Position numbers and translations under genes: made by a program. A stretch of 64,000 nt of DNA from Rheinheimera salexigens (lineage in GTDB: Bacteria > Pseudomonadota > Gammaproteobacteria > Enterobacterales > Alteromonadaceae): contig NZ_MKEK01000001.1 of NCBI RefSeq assembly GCF_001752395.1, positions 1,167,044 to 1,231,043 on the forward strand, read 5' to 3'. This document shows, one piece after another, positions 1 to 8,248 of the stretch (the stretch's first letter is position 1; each line of letters opens with the position of its first letter). The notes under the pieces are model-generated. The model did no database searches, had not been told where the DNA came from, and was given only the letters and a program-made list of their open reading frames with translations.

Positions 1-1
1 T

Positions 2-673
2 GAAATTGAGCATGTGTCAGTAGAACCGGCTAATGACGAAGAAATATTTAACACTATAAAAGTCATGGGTGGGGAAGATTGGGAACGCTGGTTAAACCAA
101 CTGGATGGCGCGGGCGTATTAGCTGATAACTGCCAAACGGTTGCTTATACTTATATTGGTGAAAAATTAACCTGGCCAATTTATGGTAAAGCGACCATTG
201 GCCGGGCCAAAGAAGATTTAGATCGCGCGGCAACAGCCATAACTGACAAGCTTTCTCGGATTAAAGGTAAAGCTTATGTTGCGTCGTTAAAAGCGTTAGT
301 TACCCAAGCCAGTTCAGCTATTCCCATTATGCCGTTATATATTTCATTATTATATCGGGTGATGAAAGAAGAGGGCACGCATGAGGGCTGTATCGAACAA
401 ATAAACGGTTTATTCCGCGAAGGTTTATACAGTGCAACACCGACTTTAGATGATGCCGGGCGCTTACGCCAAGATGGTAAAGAGCTGAGTGATCACATTC
501 AACAAGCGGTAACAGATTTGTGGCATGAAGTAACAACAGAAACTATTGATACCTTGACTGATTATAAAGGCTATCACAGTGAGTTTTTACGTTTGTTTGG
601 CTTTGGTTACGACCATGTTGATTATAATGCTGACGTGCAAGCTCAGCTGCCTTTAAAAAACTTGGTTAAATAA
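2..673 (+). CDS. fabV: Enoyl-ACP/trans-2-enoyl-CoA reductase FabV, C-terminal part (5' end outside window)
   Basis: FabV catalyses the NADH-dependent last reduction of the fatty acid elongation cycle and is the triclosan-tolerant alternative to FabI. The frame is open to the window edge, so this is the last ~223 of about 400 residues; the GTG at 14 is an internal codon, not a start. Counting from that GTG, the sequence around residues 45-66 (YTYIGEKLTWP followed by Y57 and K66) gives the Tyr-X8-Lys catalytic pair of the family. The C-terminal part, with DHIQQAVTDLW and a final YNADVQAQLPL stretch, also fits FabV. Transcription runs towards nqr, but about 300 nt separate them and I see no terminator. 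Identification is firm; the N-terminal Rossmann half cannot be assessed. Confidence 0.93.
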   Translation, partial: EIEHVSVEPANDEEIFNTIKVMGGEDWERWLNQLDGAGVLADNCQTVAYTYIGEKLTWPIYGKATIGRAKEDLDRAATAITDKLSRIKGKAYVASLKALVTQASSAIPIMPLYISLLYRVMKEEGTHEGCIEQINGLFREGLYSATPTLDDAGRLRQDGKELSDHIQQAVTDLWHEVTTETIDTLTDYKGYHSEFLRLFGFGYDHVDYNADVQAQLPLKNLVK

Positions 674-978
674 AGTCAGCCAAATAGTTAGCACGGTACG
701 CATAAGCTTTCACTAGAACGATAATGAAAACGCTTGGTTTAATCTAAGGATAAACTGCGACGTAGACCAAGCGTCGATTTACTCGGCTCATTTGCCGGAA
801 AATTTACGTTTTAGCATAGATAGGTGATCGTATTAGTGCTAGAATTCGCGACTTTAATACGTGTATCCGCTGACAAAATGAACAGGCACTGACCTGAATT
901 TGTTCTTCGGATGCGCTGCGCGGTGAGCAGCTGAAAAACTAGGTCCTGTTTCTTCCAATAATAGTAGTGCAAGTACGT
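674..978. other. Intergenic region fabV-nqrA, about 305 nt
   Basis: No gene is supported here; the longest small reading frames are under ten codons. The stretch contains a 9-bp inverted repeat (730-774, listed separately). It must contain or transmit the nqr promoter, but I do not see a convincing -35/-10 pair: the best is TTGCCG at 792-797 followed 17 nt later by CATAGA, which is poor. No U-tract terminator for fabV is visible. Confidence 0.5.
730..774. repeat. 9-bp perfect inverted repeat upstream of nqrA
   Basis: ACGCTTGGT at 730-738 is exactly complementary to ACCAAGCGT at 766-774, separated by 27 nt. No T-run follows, so it does not look like an intrinsic terminator. The arms could form an RNA stem in a long nqr leader or be a two-site operator; which is unknown. 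Confidence 0.4.
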
Positions 979-2319
979 ATGATAAAACTCAAGAAAGGCT
1001 TGGACATTCCCCTATCGGGCAGTCCTAAACAAGAGATAAGTACCGGCAATAGCATCAAAACCGTAGCGGTATTGGGCGAAGAATATGTTGGTATGCGACC
1101 GACTATGTCGGTTGAAGTAGGTGATAGCGTAAAAAAAGGTCAGATACTTTTTGAAGATAAAAAGAATCTGGGCGTTAAGTTTACCGCACCTGTTGCAGGT
1201 ACTGTCACAGCAATAAATCGAGGCGCTAAGCGTGTGTTGCAATCTGTTGTAATAACAGCAGAGGGTGATGCAGCAGAAAAGTTTGCTAGCTATCCAGCTA
1301 ATCAGTTGGCTGGTTTAAGTGCTGAACAGGTTAAGCAAAACTTAGCTGAGTCAGGTCTTTGGGTAGCATTACGTACCCGACCTTACAGCCAATCTCCAGC
1401 GCTAGACAGCTCGCCTAAGGCGATATTTGTTAATGCCATGGATAGCAACCCGTTAGCGGCAGATCCCAGTGTTATTATTGCAGCTAATGCTGAAGCCTTT
1501 ACGCATGGCTTAACCGTACTATCTACTTTAACCGCAGGTAATAAATTATATCTGTGTAAAAAAGCAGGCAGTACTGTACCTAGCATATCTCAAGCAGAAG
1601 TTGCTGAGTTTGATGGCCCACATCCATCGGGTTTAGTTGGCACTCATATTCACTTCTTAGATAGCGCCAGTGCTAAAAATATTGTTTGGCACATTGGTTA
1701 TCAAGACGTAATTGCCATAGGTAAATTGTTTACTACTGGCGAACTATTCAATGAGCGGGTTATTTCATTAGCCGGTCCTGTAGTGAAATCACCGCGTTTA
1801 GTGAAAACCATTTTAGGTGCATCTGTTAGCGAGTTAACTGCAGGTGAGTTACAAGAGGGTCAACAACGTATTATTTCTGGCTCTGTGTTAGCAGGAACTA
1901 ATGCTCATGGTGTTCATGGCTATCTAGGGCGTTTCCATAACCAATTATCGGTTTTAGCCGAAGGTAATGATAAAGCTTTCTTAGGTTGGTTAGCACCAGG
2001 TGCAACTAAATTTTCGGTAACACGCGCGTATTTAGCACATTTAAATCCGAAACGACTGTTTAATATGACCACAACAACTAATGGTTCGCCGCGTTCTATG
2101 GTACCAATCGGTAACTATGAGCGAGTTATGCCATTGGATATATTGCCGACATTATTACTACGAGATTTAATTTCTGGTGATACTGATGAAGCGCAAGCTT
2201 TAGGTTGTCTAGAATTGGACGAAGAAGATTTGGCACTGTGTACCTTTGTTTGTCCTGGTAAATACGATTACGGTACTATTTTACGTGATTGCTTGACGAC
2301 CATTCAGAAGGAAGGCTAG
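979..2319 (+). CDS. nqrA: Na+-translocating NADH:quinone reductase subunit A
   Basis: This is the cytoplasmic quinone-site subunit of the six-subunit sodium-pumping NADH dehydrogenase. The start is taken at ATG 979, giving the family's usual N terminus [11 protein letters not shown] and a length of 446 residues, the normal size; the in-frame GTG at 967 would add only four residues. An early biotinyl-lipoyl-like segment (residues ~35-80, with [11 protein letters not shown] and [12 protein letters not shown]) is typical. It is the first gene of a complete nqrABCDEF cluster, and nqrB begins two bases after its stop. No strong ribosome-binding site precedes the ATG. Confidence 0.97.
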   Translation: MIKLKKGLDIPLSGSPKQEISTGNSIKTVAVLGEEYVGMRPTMSVEVGDSVKKGQILFEDKKNLGVKFTAPVAGTVTAINRGAKRVLQSVVITAEGDAAEKFASYPANQLAGLSAEQVKQNLAESGLWVALRTRPYSQSPALDSSPKAIFVNAMDSNPLAADPSVIIAANAEAFTHGLTVLSTLTAGNKLYLCKKAGSTVPSISQAEVAEFDGPHPSGLVGTHIHFLDSASAKNIVWHIGYQDVIAIGKLFTTGELFNERVISLAGPVVKSPRLVKTILGASVSELTAGELQEGQQRIISGSVLAGTNAHGVHGYLGRFHNQLSVLAEGNDKAFLGWLAPGATKFSVTRAYLAHLNPKRLFNMTTTTNGSPRSMVPIGNYERVMPLDILPTLLLRDLISGDTDEAQALGCLELDEEDLALCTFVCPGKYDYGTILRDCLTTIQKEG

Positions 2320-2321
2320 TC

Positions 2322-3527
2322 ATGAGTTTAAAGCATTTTTTAGAGCGTATTGAGCCGTCCTTTGAAAAAGGCGGTAAATATGAAAGATGGTATGCATTAT
2401 ATGAAGCATTAGCGACAGTATTGTATACACCAGGTCATGTAACCCGTAATGCGACTCACGTTCGTGACAGTATCGATTTAAAGCGGATAATGATCTTTGT
2501 TTGGTTAGCGTTATTTCCAGCTTTGTTTTTTGGTATGTATAACGTTGGTCATCAAGCTGTAATTGCATTACAAGCTGGTTTTGGCGCGCCAGACACTTGG
2601 CAGGTAAGTTTATTTGCCATGCTGGGTGGTGAGCTGACACTTGACTCCGGTTGGGGCAGCAAGATGTGGTATGGCGCAGTTTGGTTTTTACCAATCTATG
2701 CGGTGACCTTTTTTGTCGGTGGTTTTTGGGAAGTTTTATTCGCAACTGTGCGTAGGCATGAAATCAACGAAGGCTTCTTTGTTAGCTCAATTTTGTTTGC
2801 GTTAATATTACCGGCAACTATTCCTTTATGGCAGGTAGCGTTAGGTATTACCTTCGGTATCGTAGTGGCAAAAGAAGTGTTTGGCGGAACGGGTCGTAAC
2901 TTCTTAAACCCTGCATTAGCCGGCCGTGCTTTCTTATTCTTTGCTTACCCTGCTGCTATTTCAGGTGATGCGGTATGGACAGTTGCCGATGGTTACTCAG
3001 GTGCAACTTGGTTAAGTGAAGCTGCTTCAGGTAACTTAAACTATAGTGATAATATGCAATTGTGGTGGGATGCATTCTACGGCTTTATTCCAGGCTCAGT
3101 AGGTGAAACCTCTGTATTAGCGCTATTGATCGGTGGTTTTGCTCTTATCTATTTCCGTATTGCCTCTTGGCGTATTGTTGCGGGCGTAATGATTGGTATG
3201 GTGGCAGCATCGTTCCTATTTAATTCTATAGGCTCTGAAACGAACGCTATGTTTGCTATGCCTTGGCATTGGCATTTAGTGTTAGGTGGCTTCGCTATCG
3301 GTATGTTCTTTATGGCAACTGATCCAGTGTCGGCATCTTTTACTAATCAAGCAAAATGGGGTTACGGTATATTAATTGGTTTAATGGTGGTAATGATTCG
3401 TGTTGTTAACCCTGCCTATCCAGAAGGTATGATGTTAGCGATATTATTTGCCAACTTATTTGCGCCATTATTTGATTTCTTCGTGGCTCAGGCCAACATT
3501 AAACGGAGGCTGGCACGCAATGTCTAG
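2322..3527 (+). CDS. nqrB: Na+-translocating NADH:quinone reductase subunit B
   Basis: This integral membrane subunit carries covalent FMN and riboflavin and forms part of the sodium path. The start at ATG 2322 follows AAGGAAGG and gives [18 protein letters not shown], 401 residues, close to the family norm. Many hydrophobic helices are evident. The FMN attachment motif S-G-A-T is present in [12 protein letters not shown], with the acceptor threonine at about residue 229. The conserved [17 protein letters not shown] segment lies just before it. The 3' end overlaps nqrC by 8 nt, suggesting translational coupling. The flavin is expected to be attached by the ApbE encoded downstream. Confidence 0.97.
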   Translation: MSLKHFLERIEPSFEKGGKYERWYALYEALATVLYTPGHVTRNATHVRDSIDLKRIMIFVWLALFPALFFGMYNVGHQAVIALQAGFGAPDTWQVSLFAMLGGELTLDSGWGSKMWYGAVWFLPIYAVTFFVGGFWEVLFATVRRHEINEGFFVSSILFALILPATIPLWQVALGITFGIVVAKEVFGGTGRNFLNPALAGRAFLFFAYPAAISGDAVWTVADGYSGATWLSEAASGNLNYSDNMQLWWDAFYGFIPGSVGETSVLALLIGGFALIYFRIASWRIVAGVMIGMVAASFLFNSIGSETNAMFAMPWHWHLVLGGFAIGMFFMATDPVSASFTNQAKWGYGILIGLMVVMIRVVNPAYPEGMMLAILFANLFAPLFDFFVAQANIKRRLARNV

Positions 3528-4305
3528 TAATAACGATAGCATCAGTAAAACGCTGATAGTAGTCATCTCTTTATGTTTAGTCTGTGCGGTTATCGTATCA
3601 ACTGCAGCGGTACAATTACGGCCGCTGCAAACAGCGAATAAACTGTTAGACTCGCAGAAAAACGTTCTGGCAGTAACTGGTTTGTTAACTGGTAGCAATG
3701 TGTCTGAGCTTTACAGCAGTCATATTGAAGAGCGCTTTGTTGATATGGATACTGGTGATTTAGTTGAAAAACCTGAAAACTATGATTATCGCAAAGCGAT
3801 GAAAGCACCTGAAACCAGCGTAAGTTTAACAGCTGCAGAAGATTTCGCTTCTATTAAACGCCGCGCTAACATTGCGCCTGTCTACTTTGCTTATGAAAAT
3901 GGCATCGAGTCTGGTGAGTTAACCTCCATTGTGTTACCTATCCATGGTTATGGTTTATGGTCAACTATGCATGCTTTTTTAGCATTAAGCAGTGATGGCA
4001 CGACGATTCAAGGCTTAACTTATTACGAGCAGGGTGAAACGGCTGGTTTGGGTGGTGAAGTACAAAATCCAAAATGGGTGGCTCAATTTGAAGGTAAGAA
4101 ATTACTGGACAAATCTGGTGAACCGGCAATTAAAGTAGTGAAACCGGGCAATGCTAGTGCCGATTCTGCTTTTGAAGTAGATGGATTATCTGGTGCTACT
4201 TTAACCAGTAATGGTGTGCAGTATACTTTCGATTTCTGGGCCGGTGCTAAGGGCTTTGCCCCATTCCTGGCTAAAGTTCGTGACGGAGCATTAAATAATG
4301 GCTAA
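3520..4305 (+). CDS. nqrC: Na+-translocating NADH:quinone reductase subunit C
   Basis: NqrC is a single-span membrane protein with a periplasmic FMN-binding domain. The start is ATG 3520 ([15 protein letters not shown]), preceded by AACGGAGGCTGG, and gives 261 residues. A longer frame upstream only reflects nqrB in another phase. There is one hydrophobic segment at residues ~10-32. The FMN-binding motif S-G-A-T lies in [12 protein letters not shown], with the acceptor threonine at about residue 227. It overlaps nqrB by 8 nt and nqrD by 8 nt. The second covalent FMN of the complex should be attached here by ApbE. Confidence 0.97.
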   Translation: MSSNNDSISKTLIVVISLCLVCAVIVSTAAVQLRPLQTANKLLDSQKNVLAVTGLLTGSNVSELYSSHIEERFVDMDTGDLVEKPENYDYRKAMKAPETSVSLTAAEDFASIKRRANIAPVYFAYENGIESGELTSIVLPIHGYGLWSTMHAFLALSSDGTTIQGLTYYEQGETAGLGGEVQNPKWVAQFEGKKLLDKSGEPAIKVVKPGNASADSAFEVDGLSGATLTSNGVQYTFDFWAGAKGFAPFLAKVRDGALNNG

Positions 4306-4927
4306 TGCAAAAGAAATTAAAACGGTCCTGTTTGGTCCTATTTTTGCTAACAACCCGATAGCGTTACAAGTATTGGGTATTTGTTCGGCATTAGCGGTGA
4401 CCACGCAGATGGATAAAGCCTTAGTAATGTGTATTGCACTTACTTTAGTAACGGCTTTTTCTAACTTCTTTATTTCATTAATTCGTAACCATATACCATC
4501 TAGCGTACGTATTATCGTGCAGATGACCATTATTGCGTCTTTAGTTATCTTGGTCGATCAGTTGTTAAAAGCGTATGCCTACGAAGTCTCTAAAGAGCTT
4601 TCGGTATTTGTTGGTTTAATTATTACTAACTGTATCGTTATGGGTCGCGCTGAAGCTTTTGCAATGAAACGTGCGCCTGGTATTAGCTTTTTAGATGGTA
4701 TTGGTAACGGTTTAGGTTATAGCTTAGTGCTTATGCTGGTAGCCTTTATTCGCGAATTAGGTGGTTCAGGTACTGTATTTGGTGTCGAAATAATGCCGCT
4801 AGTGAAAGATGGCGGTTGGTATCAGCCAATGGGTTTACTGTTAATGCCACCAAGTGCGTTTATCATTATAGCCGCATTTATATGGGTGCTACGCGCTTTC
4901 CGTACTGAGCAAGTAGAGAAGGCATAA
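4298..4927 (+). CDS. nqrD: Na+-translocating NADH:quinone reductase subunit D
   Basis: NqrD is a six-helix membrane subunit homologous to RnfE/NqrE and takes part in the sodium channel and the intramembrane iron-sulfur site. The protein is 209 residues and begins [16 protein letters not shown], as usual. Conserved segments include [19 protein letters not shown] and [13 protein letters not shown]. The start overlaps the end of nqrC by 8 nt; GTGACGGAG upstream supplies the ribosome site. The conserved cysteine in ITNCIVMGR is present, as expected for the NqrD/E iron centre. Confidence 0.97.
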   Translation: MANAKEIKTVLFGPIFANNPIALQVLGICSALAVTTQMDKALVMCIALTLVTAFSNFFISLIRNHIPSSVRIIVQMTIIASLVILVDQLLKAYAYEVSKELSVFVGLIITNCIVMGRAEAFAMKRAPGISFLDGIGNGLGYSLVLMLVAFIRELGGSGTVFGVEIMPLVKDGGWYQPMGLLLMPPSAFIIIAAFIWVLRAFRTEQVEKA

Positions 4928-4937
4928 GGGGTTATCG

Positions 4938-5546
4938 ATGGAACATTATATTAGTTTGTTTGTTCGCGCGGTGTTTATAGAAAACTTAGCGCTAACGTTT
5001 TTCCTCGGTATGTGTACTTTTATTGCCGTATCGAAAAAAATCACCACCTCTTTTGGTTTAGGTGTAGCCGTAACTGTAGTACTGGGTATTTCAGTACCGG
5101 TTAATAACTTGGTTTACCAAAATTTATTAGCGCCTGGCGCACTGGGTTGGGCAGGATTTCCAGAGGCTGATTTAAGCTTCTTAGGCTTCTTAACCTACAT
5201 TGGTGTTATTGCTGCTTTAGTACAGATTCTTGAGATGATTTTAGATAAGTTTTTCCCAGCGTTATATAACGCTTTGGGTATTTTCTTACCTTTAATCACC
5301 GTAAACTGTGCCATTTTTGGTGGTGTCGCCTTTATGGTAGAGCGTGACTATAACTTTAGTGAAAGTGTGGTGTTTGGTATTGGTAGTGGTATTGGCTGGG
5401 CATTAGCGATTACCTTACTGGCCGCAGTACGCGAAAAGTTAAAGTATGCAGATATTCCGGAAGGTTTGCGCGGTTTAGGCTCAACTTTCTTAATTGTTGG
5501 TTTAATGGGATTAGGCTTTATGTCTTTCTCAGGTGTTTCTCTGTAA
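4938..5546 (+). CDS. nqrE: Na+-translocating NADH:quinone reductase subunit E
   Basis: NqrE is the second small membrane subunit, homologous to RnfA. It is 202 residues long, starts [13 protein letters not shown] and is almost entirely hydrophobic, with about six predicted helices. Family signatures are [13 protein letters not shown] near residue 25 and [12 protein letters not shown] near residue 120. The two cysteines in these inverted repeat-like motifs are the ones implicated in the membrane iron-sulfur centre shared with NqrD. It follows nqrD after 10 nt with an AAGGGG site and precedes nqrF by 19 nt. Confidence 0.97.
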   Translation: MEHYISLFVRAVFIENLALTFFLGMCTFIAVSKKITTSFGLGVAVTVVLGISVPVNNLVYQNLLAPGALGWAGFPEADLSFLGFLTYIGVIAALVQILEMILDKFFPALYNALGIFLPLITVNCAIFGGVAFMVERDYNFSESVVFGIGSGIGWALAITLLAAVREKLKYADIPEGLRGLGSTFLIVGLMGLGFMSFSGVSL

Positions 5547-5565
5547 AGGGGTAAAGGAACGCAAT

Positions 5566-6798
5566 ATGGAAAATGTAGACATATTTCTTGGCGTTGGCAT
5601 GTTTACCCTGGTGGTGCTGGCGTTAGTAATTATTATTTTAGCGGCTAAATCAAAATTGGTTGCCACGGGTGATGTTACTATCAGTATTAATGATGATCCA
5701 GGCAAAGCTATCAAAACCCAAGCCGGTGGTAAACTACTAGGCGCTTTAGCTGATAAAGGTATTTTCTTATCTTCAGCTTGTGGTGGTGGTGGTACTTGTG
5801 GTCAGTGTAAGGTGCATGTTAAATCTGGTGGTGGCGAAATTCTACCAACAGAATTAGGTCATATTTCTAAAGGTGAAGCGCGCGAAGGTTGCCGTTTATC
5901 TTGTCAGGTTAATGTTAAATCTGATATGGAAATTGAAGTTGAAGATGAAGTCTTTGGTATTAAAAAATGGGATTGCGAAGTTATCTCTAATGATAACAAA
6001 GCAACCTTTATCAAAGAATTAATTTTGAAAATACCAGATGGCGAAGTAGTACCTTTCCGTGCCGGTGGTTATATTCAAATTGAAGCACCTGCGCACCATA
6101 TCAAATATAAAGATTTTGATATTCCACAGGAGTTCCGTGGTGACTGGGAGCGTTTTAACTTCTTTAGTTTAGAGTCAAAAGTAGACGAAGAAACAATTCG
6201 TGCTTACTCAATGGCAAACTATCCAGAAGAAAAAGGCATTATTATGCTGAACGTGCGTGTTGCTACGCCGCCACCAAATAATTTGACCTTACCTTGCGGT
6301 AAAATGTCATCTTATATTTGGAGCTTGAAAGAAGGTGATAAAGTCACGATTTCTGGCCCATTTGGTGAATTCTTCGCTAAGCAAACTGAAGCTGAAATGG
6401 TCTTTATTGGTGGTGGTGCAGGTATGGCCCCAATGCGTTCGCATATTTTCGATCAAATGCGTCGTTTAAAGACTCAGCGTAAAGTTAGCTTCTGGTATGG
6501 TGCGCGATCTAAGCGTGAAATGTTCTATACCGAAGATTTCGATATGCTTGCTGCGGAAAATGAAAACTTTGAATGGCATGTGGCGTTATCTGATCCACAG
6601 CCTGAAGATGATTGGACTGGCTATACTGGTTTTATTCATAATGTAATTTATGAAAACTACCTTAAAAACCACAAAGCTCCGGAAGACTGTGAGTTCTATA
6701 TGTGTGGTCCGCCAATGATGAACAAAGCGGTTATTAGCATGCTGCAAGATCTTGGTGTAGAAGATGAAAACATTATGTTAGATGACTTTGGTGGCTAA
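5566..6798 (+). CDS. nqrF: Na+-translocating NADH:quinone reductase subunit F
   Basis: NqrF is the electron-input subunit, oxidising NADH through FAD and passing electrons to a 2Fe-2S centre. The start is ATG 5566 ([11 protein letters not shown]), giving 410 residues. Domains: a membrane anchor at residues ~6-26; a plant-type ferredoxin domain with cysteines 72, 78, 81 and 113 (C-X5-C-X2-C spacing); an FAD domain with RAYSMANYP; and an NAD domain with [11 protein letters not shown] and a terminal [18 protein letters not shown] precedes the start. All cofactor ligands are intact. A strong hairpin follows the stop codon. Confidence 0.98.
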   Translation: MENVDIFLGVGMFTLVVLALVIIILAAKSKLVATGDVTISINDDPGKAIKTQAGGKLLGALADKGIFLSSACGGGGTCGQCKVHVKSGGGEILPTELGHISKGEAREGCRLSCQVNVKSDMEIEVEDEVFGIKKWDCEVISNDNKATFIKELILKIPDGEVVPFRAGGYIQIEAPAHHIKYKDFDIPQEFRGDWERFNFFSLESKVDEETIRAYSMANYPEEKGIIMLNVRVATPPPNNLTLPCGKMSSYIWSLKEGDKVTISGPFGEFFAKQTEAEMVFIGGGAGMAPMRSHIFDQMRRLKTQRKVSFWYGARSKREMFYTEDFDMLAAENENFEWHVALSDPQPEDDWTGYTGFIHNVIYENYLKNHKAPEDCEFYMCGPPMMNKAVISMLQDLGVEDENIMLDDFGG

Positions 6799-6813
6799 CA
6801 CAGTGATATAACG

Positions 6814-6848
6814 AGCAGGGGCACTTTTTAAAGCTGCCCCTGCTGCTT
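6814..6848 (+). terminator. Hairpin after nqrF, probable leaky terminator
   Basis: A perfect 10-bp GC-rich stem, AGCAGGGGCA (6814-6823) with TGCCCCTGCT (6835-6844), is closed by an 11-nt loop and followed by GCTTTT. The U-tract is short, so it probably reduces rather than stops transcription into apbE-nqrM. It could also stabilise the 3' end of the nqrA-F message. Confidence 0.55.
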
Positions 6849-6860
6849 TTAGGAACTCGT

Positions 6861-7889
6861 ATGCAATTAGTAGCTCATTATAAACTTTGGCTAGCGGCTT
6901 TGGCGCTGGCCATTTTAGTTTCATGTAGCCCAGCACAAAAAACAACTGACATACAAATGTTTAGCGGCAACACCATGGGAACTTACTATGTAGTTAAGTT
7001 TATCCATGATGTTGAAATTGATCATGTTAAGTTACAGCAGCAAGTCGATGCAGACTTAGAGTTAGTAAATGATTTAATGTCTACCTATAGACCGCAATCG
7101 GAACTGATGCGTTTTAATGCTTATAAGGGTAGCGAACCTTTTGTATTAAGCGAACCCACCCGTACTGTGATTACAGAAGCTATCCGTATTGGTAAGCAAA
7201 CTAATGGTGTGTTAGATGTTACGGTAGGACCTTTAGTTGAACTGTGGGGCTTTGGCGCCCAAGGTCGCATTGAGCAAGCACCTGAACAAAGCCAAATTGA
7301 TGCTGTCCAACCTTATATAGGTATCGAAAAACTTACGTTAACCGCGCTAGGGTTAACTAAGTCTACTCCTAATTTAGCCGTGGACTTATCCACTATTGCT
7401 AAGGGCTATGGCGTAGATAGAGTGGCTGATATTTTAGAACAAGCCGGTATCCAGAATTACTTAGTCGAAATTGGCGGTGAGATGCGTATTAAAGGCGCGA
7501 AACCTGAGCAGCCATGGCGTATAGCAATTGAGAAACCTGAAACAGCAGAGCGCTCTGTTCAGCGCGTAATTGCCCCAGGTGATATGGGTGTGGCGACATC
7601 AGGTGATTATCGTAATTACTTTGAGCAAGATGGTGTTAGATTTTCCCATTTAATTAATCCGCACACCGGACGGCCGATACAAAATAGAATTGTTTCTACA
7701 ACCGTTTTTCATCCGTCATGTATGACAGCGGATGGTTATGCAACAGCCTTAAATATTATGGATGATGAGCAAGAAGCACTGGATTTTGCTAACAAACATC
7801 AGATAGCGGCTTTATTGGTTGTAAAAACCGATGATGGCTATATTGAGTTAGTGTCTGAAATGTTTAAACCCTATATTACTGAGCAGTAA
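6861..7889 (+). CDS. apbE: FAD:protein FMN transferase ApbE, lipoprotein
   Basis: ApbE transfers FMN from FAD to the threonine of S-G-A-T motifs and so matures NqrB and NqrC. The 342-residue protein has a lipoprotein signal (hydrophobic residues 9-20, then LVSC with Cys22), placing it on the periplasmic side of the membrane. Visible family motifs are GNTMGTYY at residues ~36-43, DLSTIAKGYGVD at ~174-185, and a C-terminal HLINPHTGRP segment with MTADGYATAL for metal and FAD binding. It follows the post-nqrF hairpin and precedes nqrM by 10 nt, as in other NQR-containing gammaproteobacteria. Confidence 0.96.
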   Translation: MQLVAHYKLWLAALALAILVSCSPAQKTTDIQMFSGNTMGTYYVVKFIHDVEIDHVKLQQQVDADLELVNDLMSTYRPQSELMRFNAYKGSEPFVLSEPTRTVITEAIRIGKQTNGVLDVTVGPLVELWGFGAQGRIEQAPEQSQIDAVQPYIGIEKLTLTALGLTKSTPNLAVDLSTIAKGYGVDRVADILEQAGIQNYLVEIGGEMRIKGAKPEQPWRIAIEKPETAERSVQRVIAPGDMGVATSGDYRNYFEQDGVRFSHLINPHTGRPIQNRIVSTTVFHPSCMTADGYATALNIMDDEQEALDFANKHQIAALLVVKTDDGYIELVSEMFKPYITEQ

Positions 7890-7899
7890 GGTAACCATT

Positions 7900-8112
7900 A
7901 TGAGCATATTTTTATTAACGTTTGCATTGTTTTTATTAGTGGTAGTGGCAATGGCCCTAGGTTATTTAGTGCAGCGTAAAACCATTGCCGGTAGTTGTGG
8001 CGGTTTAGGCGCTTTGGGTATCGAGAAAGCCTGTGATTGTGATAAACCTTGCGAAAGTAGACTACGCCGGTTAGAAAAAGAAAAATTCTGGCAAGATAAT
8101 AAAATTATTTAA
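7900..8112 (+). CDS. nqrM: Na+-NQR maturation factor NqrM (DUF539)
   Basis: NqrM is a small membrane protein needed to assemble Na+-NQR, thought to deliver iron to the NqrD/E site. This one is 70 residues: a single hydrophobic helix at residues ~3-22, then a cysteine-rich tail with Cys33, 45, 47 and 51 in the pattern SCGGLGALG...ACDCDKPC that defines the family. It is the last gene of the nqr unit, 10 nt after apbE. Length and cysteines are as expected. Confidence 0.95.
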   Translation: MSIFLLTFALFLLVVVAMALGYLVQRKTIAGSCGGLGALGIEKACDCDKPCESRLRRLEKEKFWQDNKII

Positions 8113-8165
8113 TCATTTTAGCTATTAGGCTGAGATTAGTTAGCTTAGGAAGAGTTAACTAAAGG

Positions 8166-8194
8166 TTGTGGCTATAGCCGTTGCTAGTTATGCT
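8166..8194 (+). promoter_or_regulatory. Possible sigma-70 promoter for the hybrid kinase gene
   Basis: TTGTGG (8166-8171), a 17-nt spacer and TATGCT (8189-8194) lie 54 nt before the kinase start, in an otherwise gene-free 136-nt gap. The match to consensus is moderate. Confidence 0.3.
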
Positions 8195-8248
8195 GTAGTT
8201 ATTACTTTAACAATGAACAAAACAGTTCGCTAAATAACCAGGACAAGG

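Noticed and set aside
2320..2745. 141-residue minus-strand frame opposite nqrB
   Set aside because: It lies within a certain nqrB and has no domain or ribosome site.
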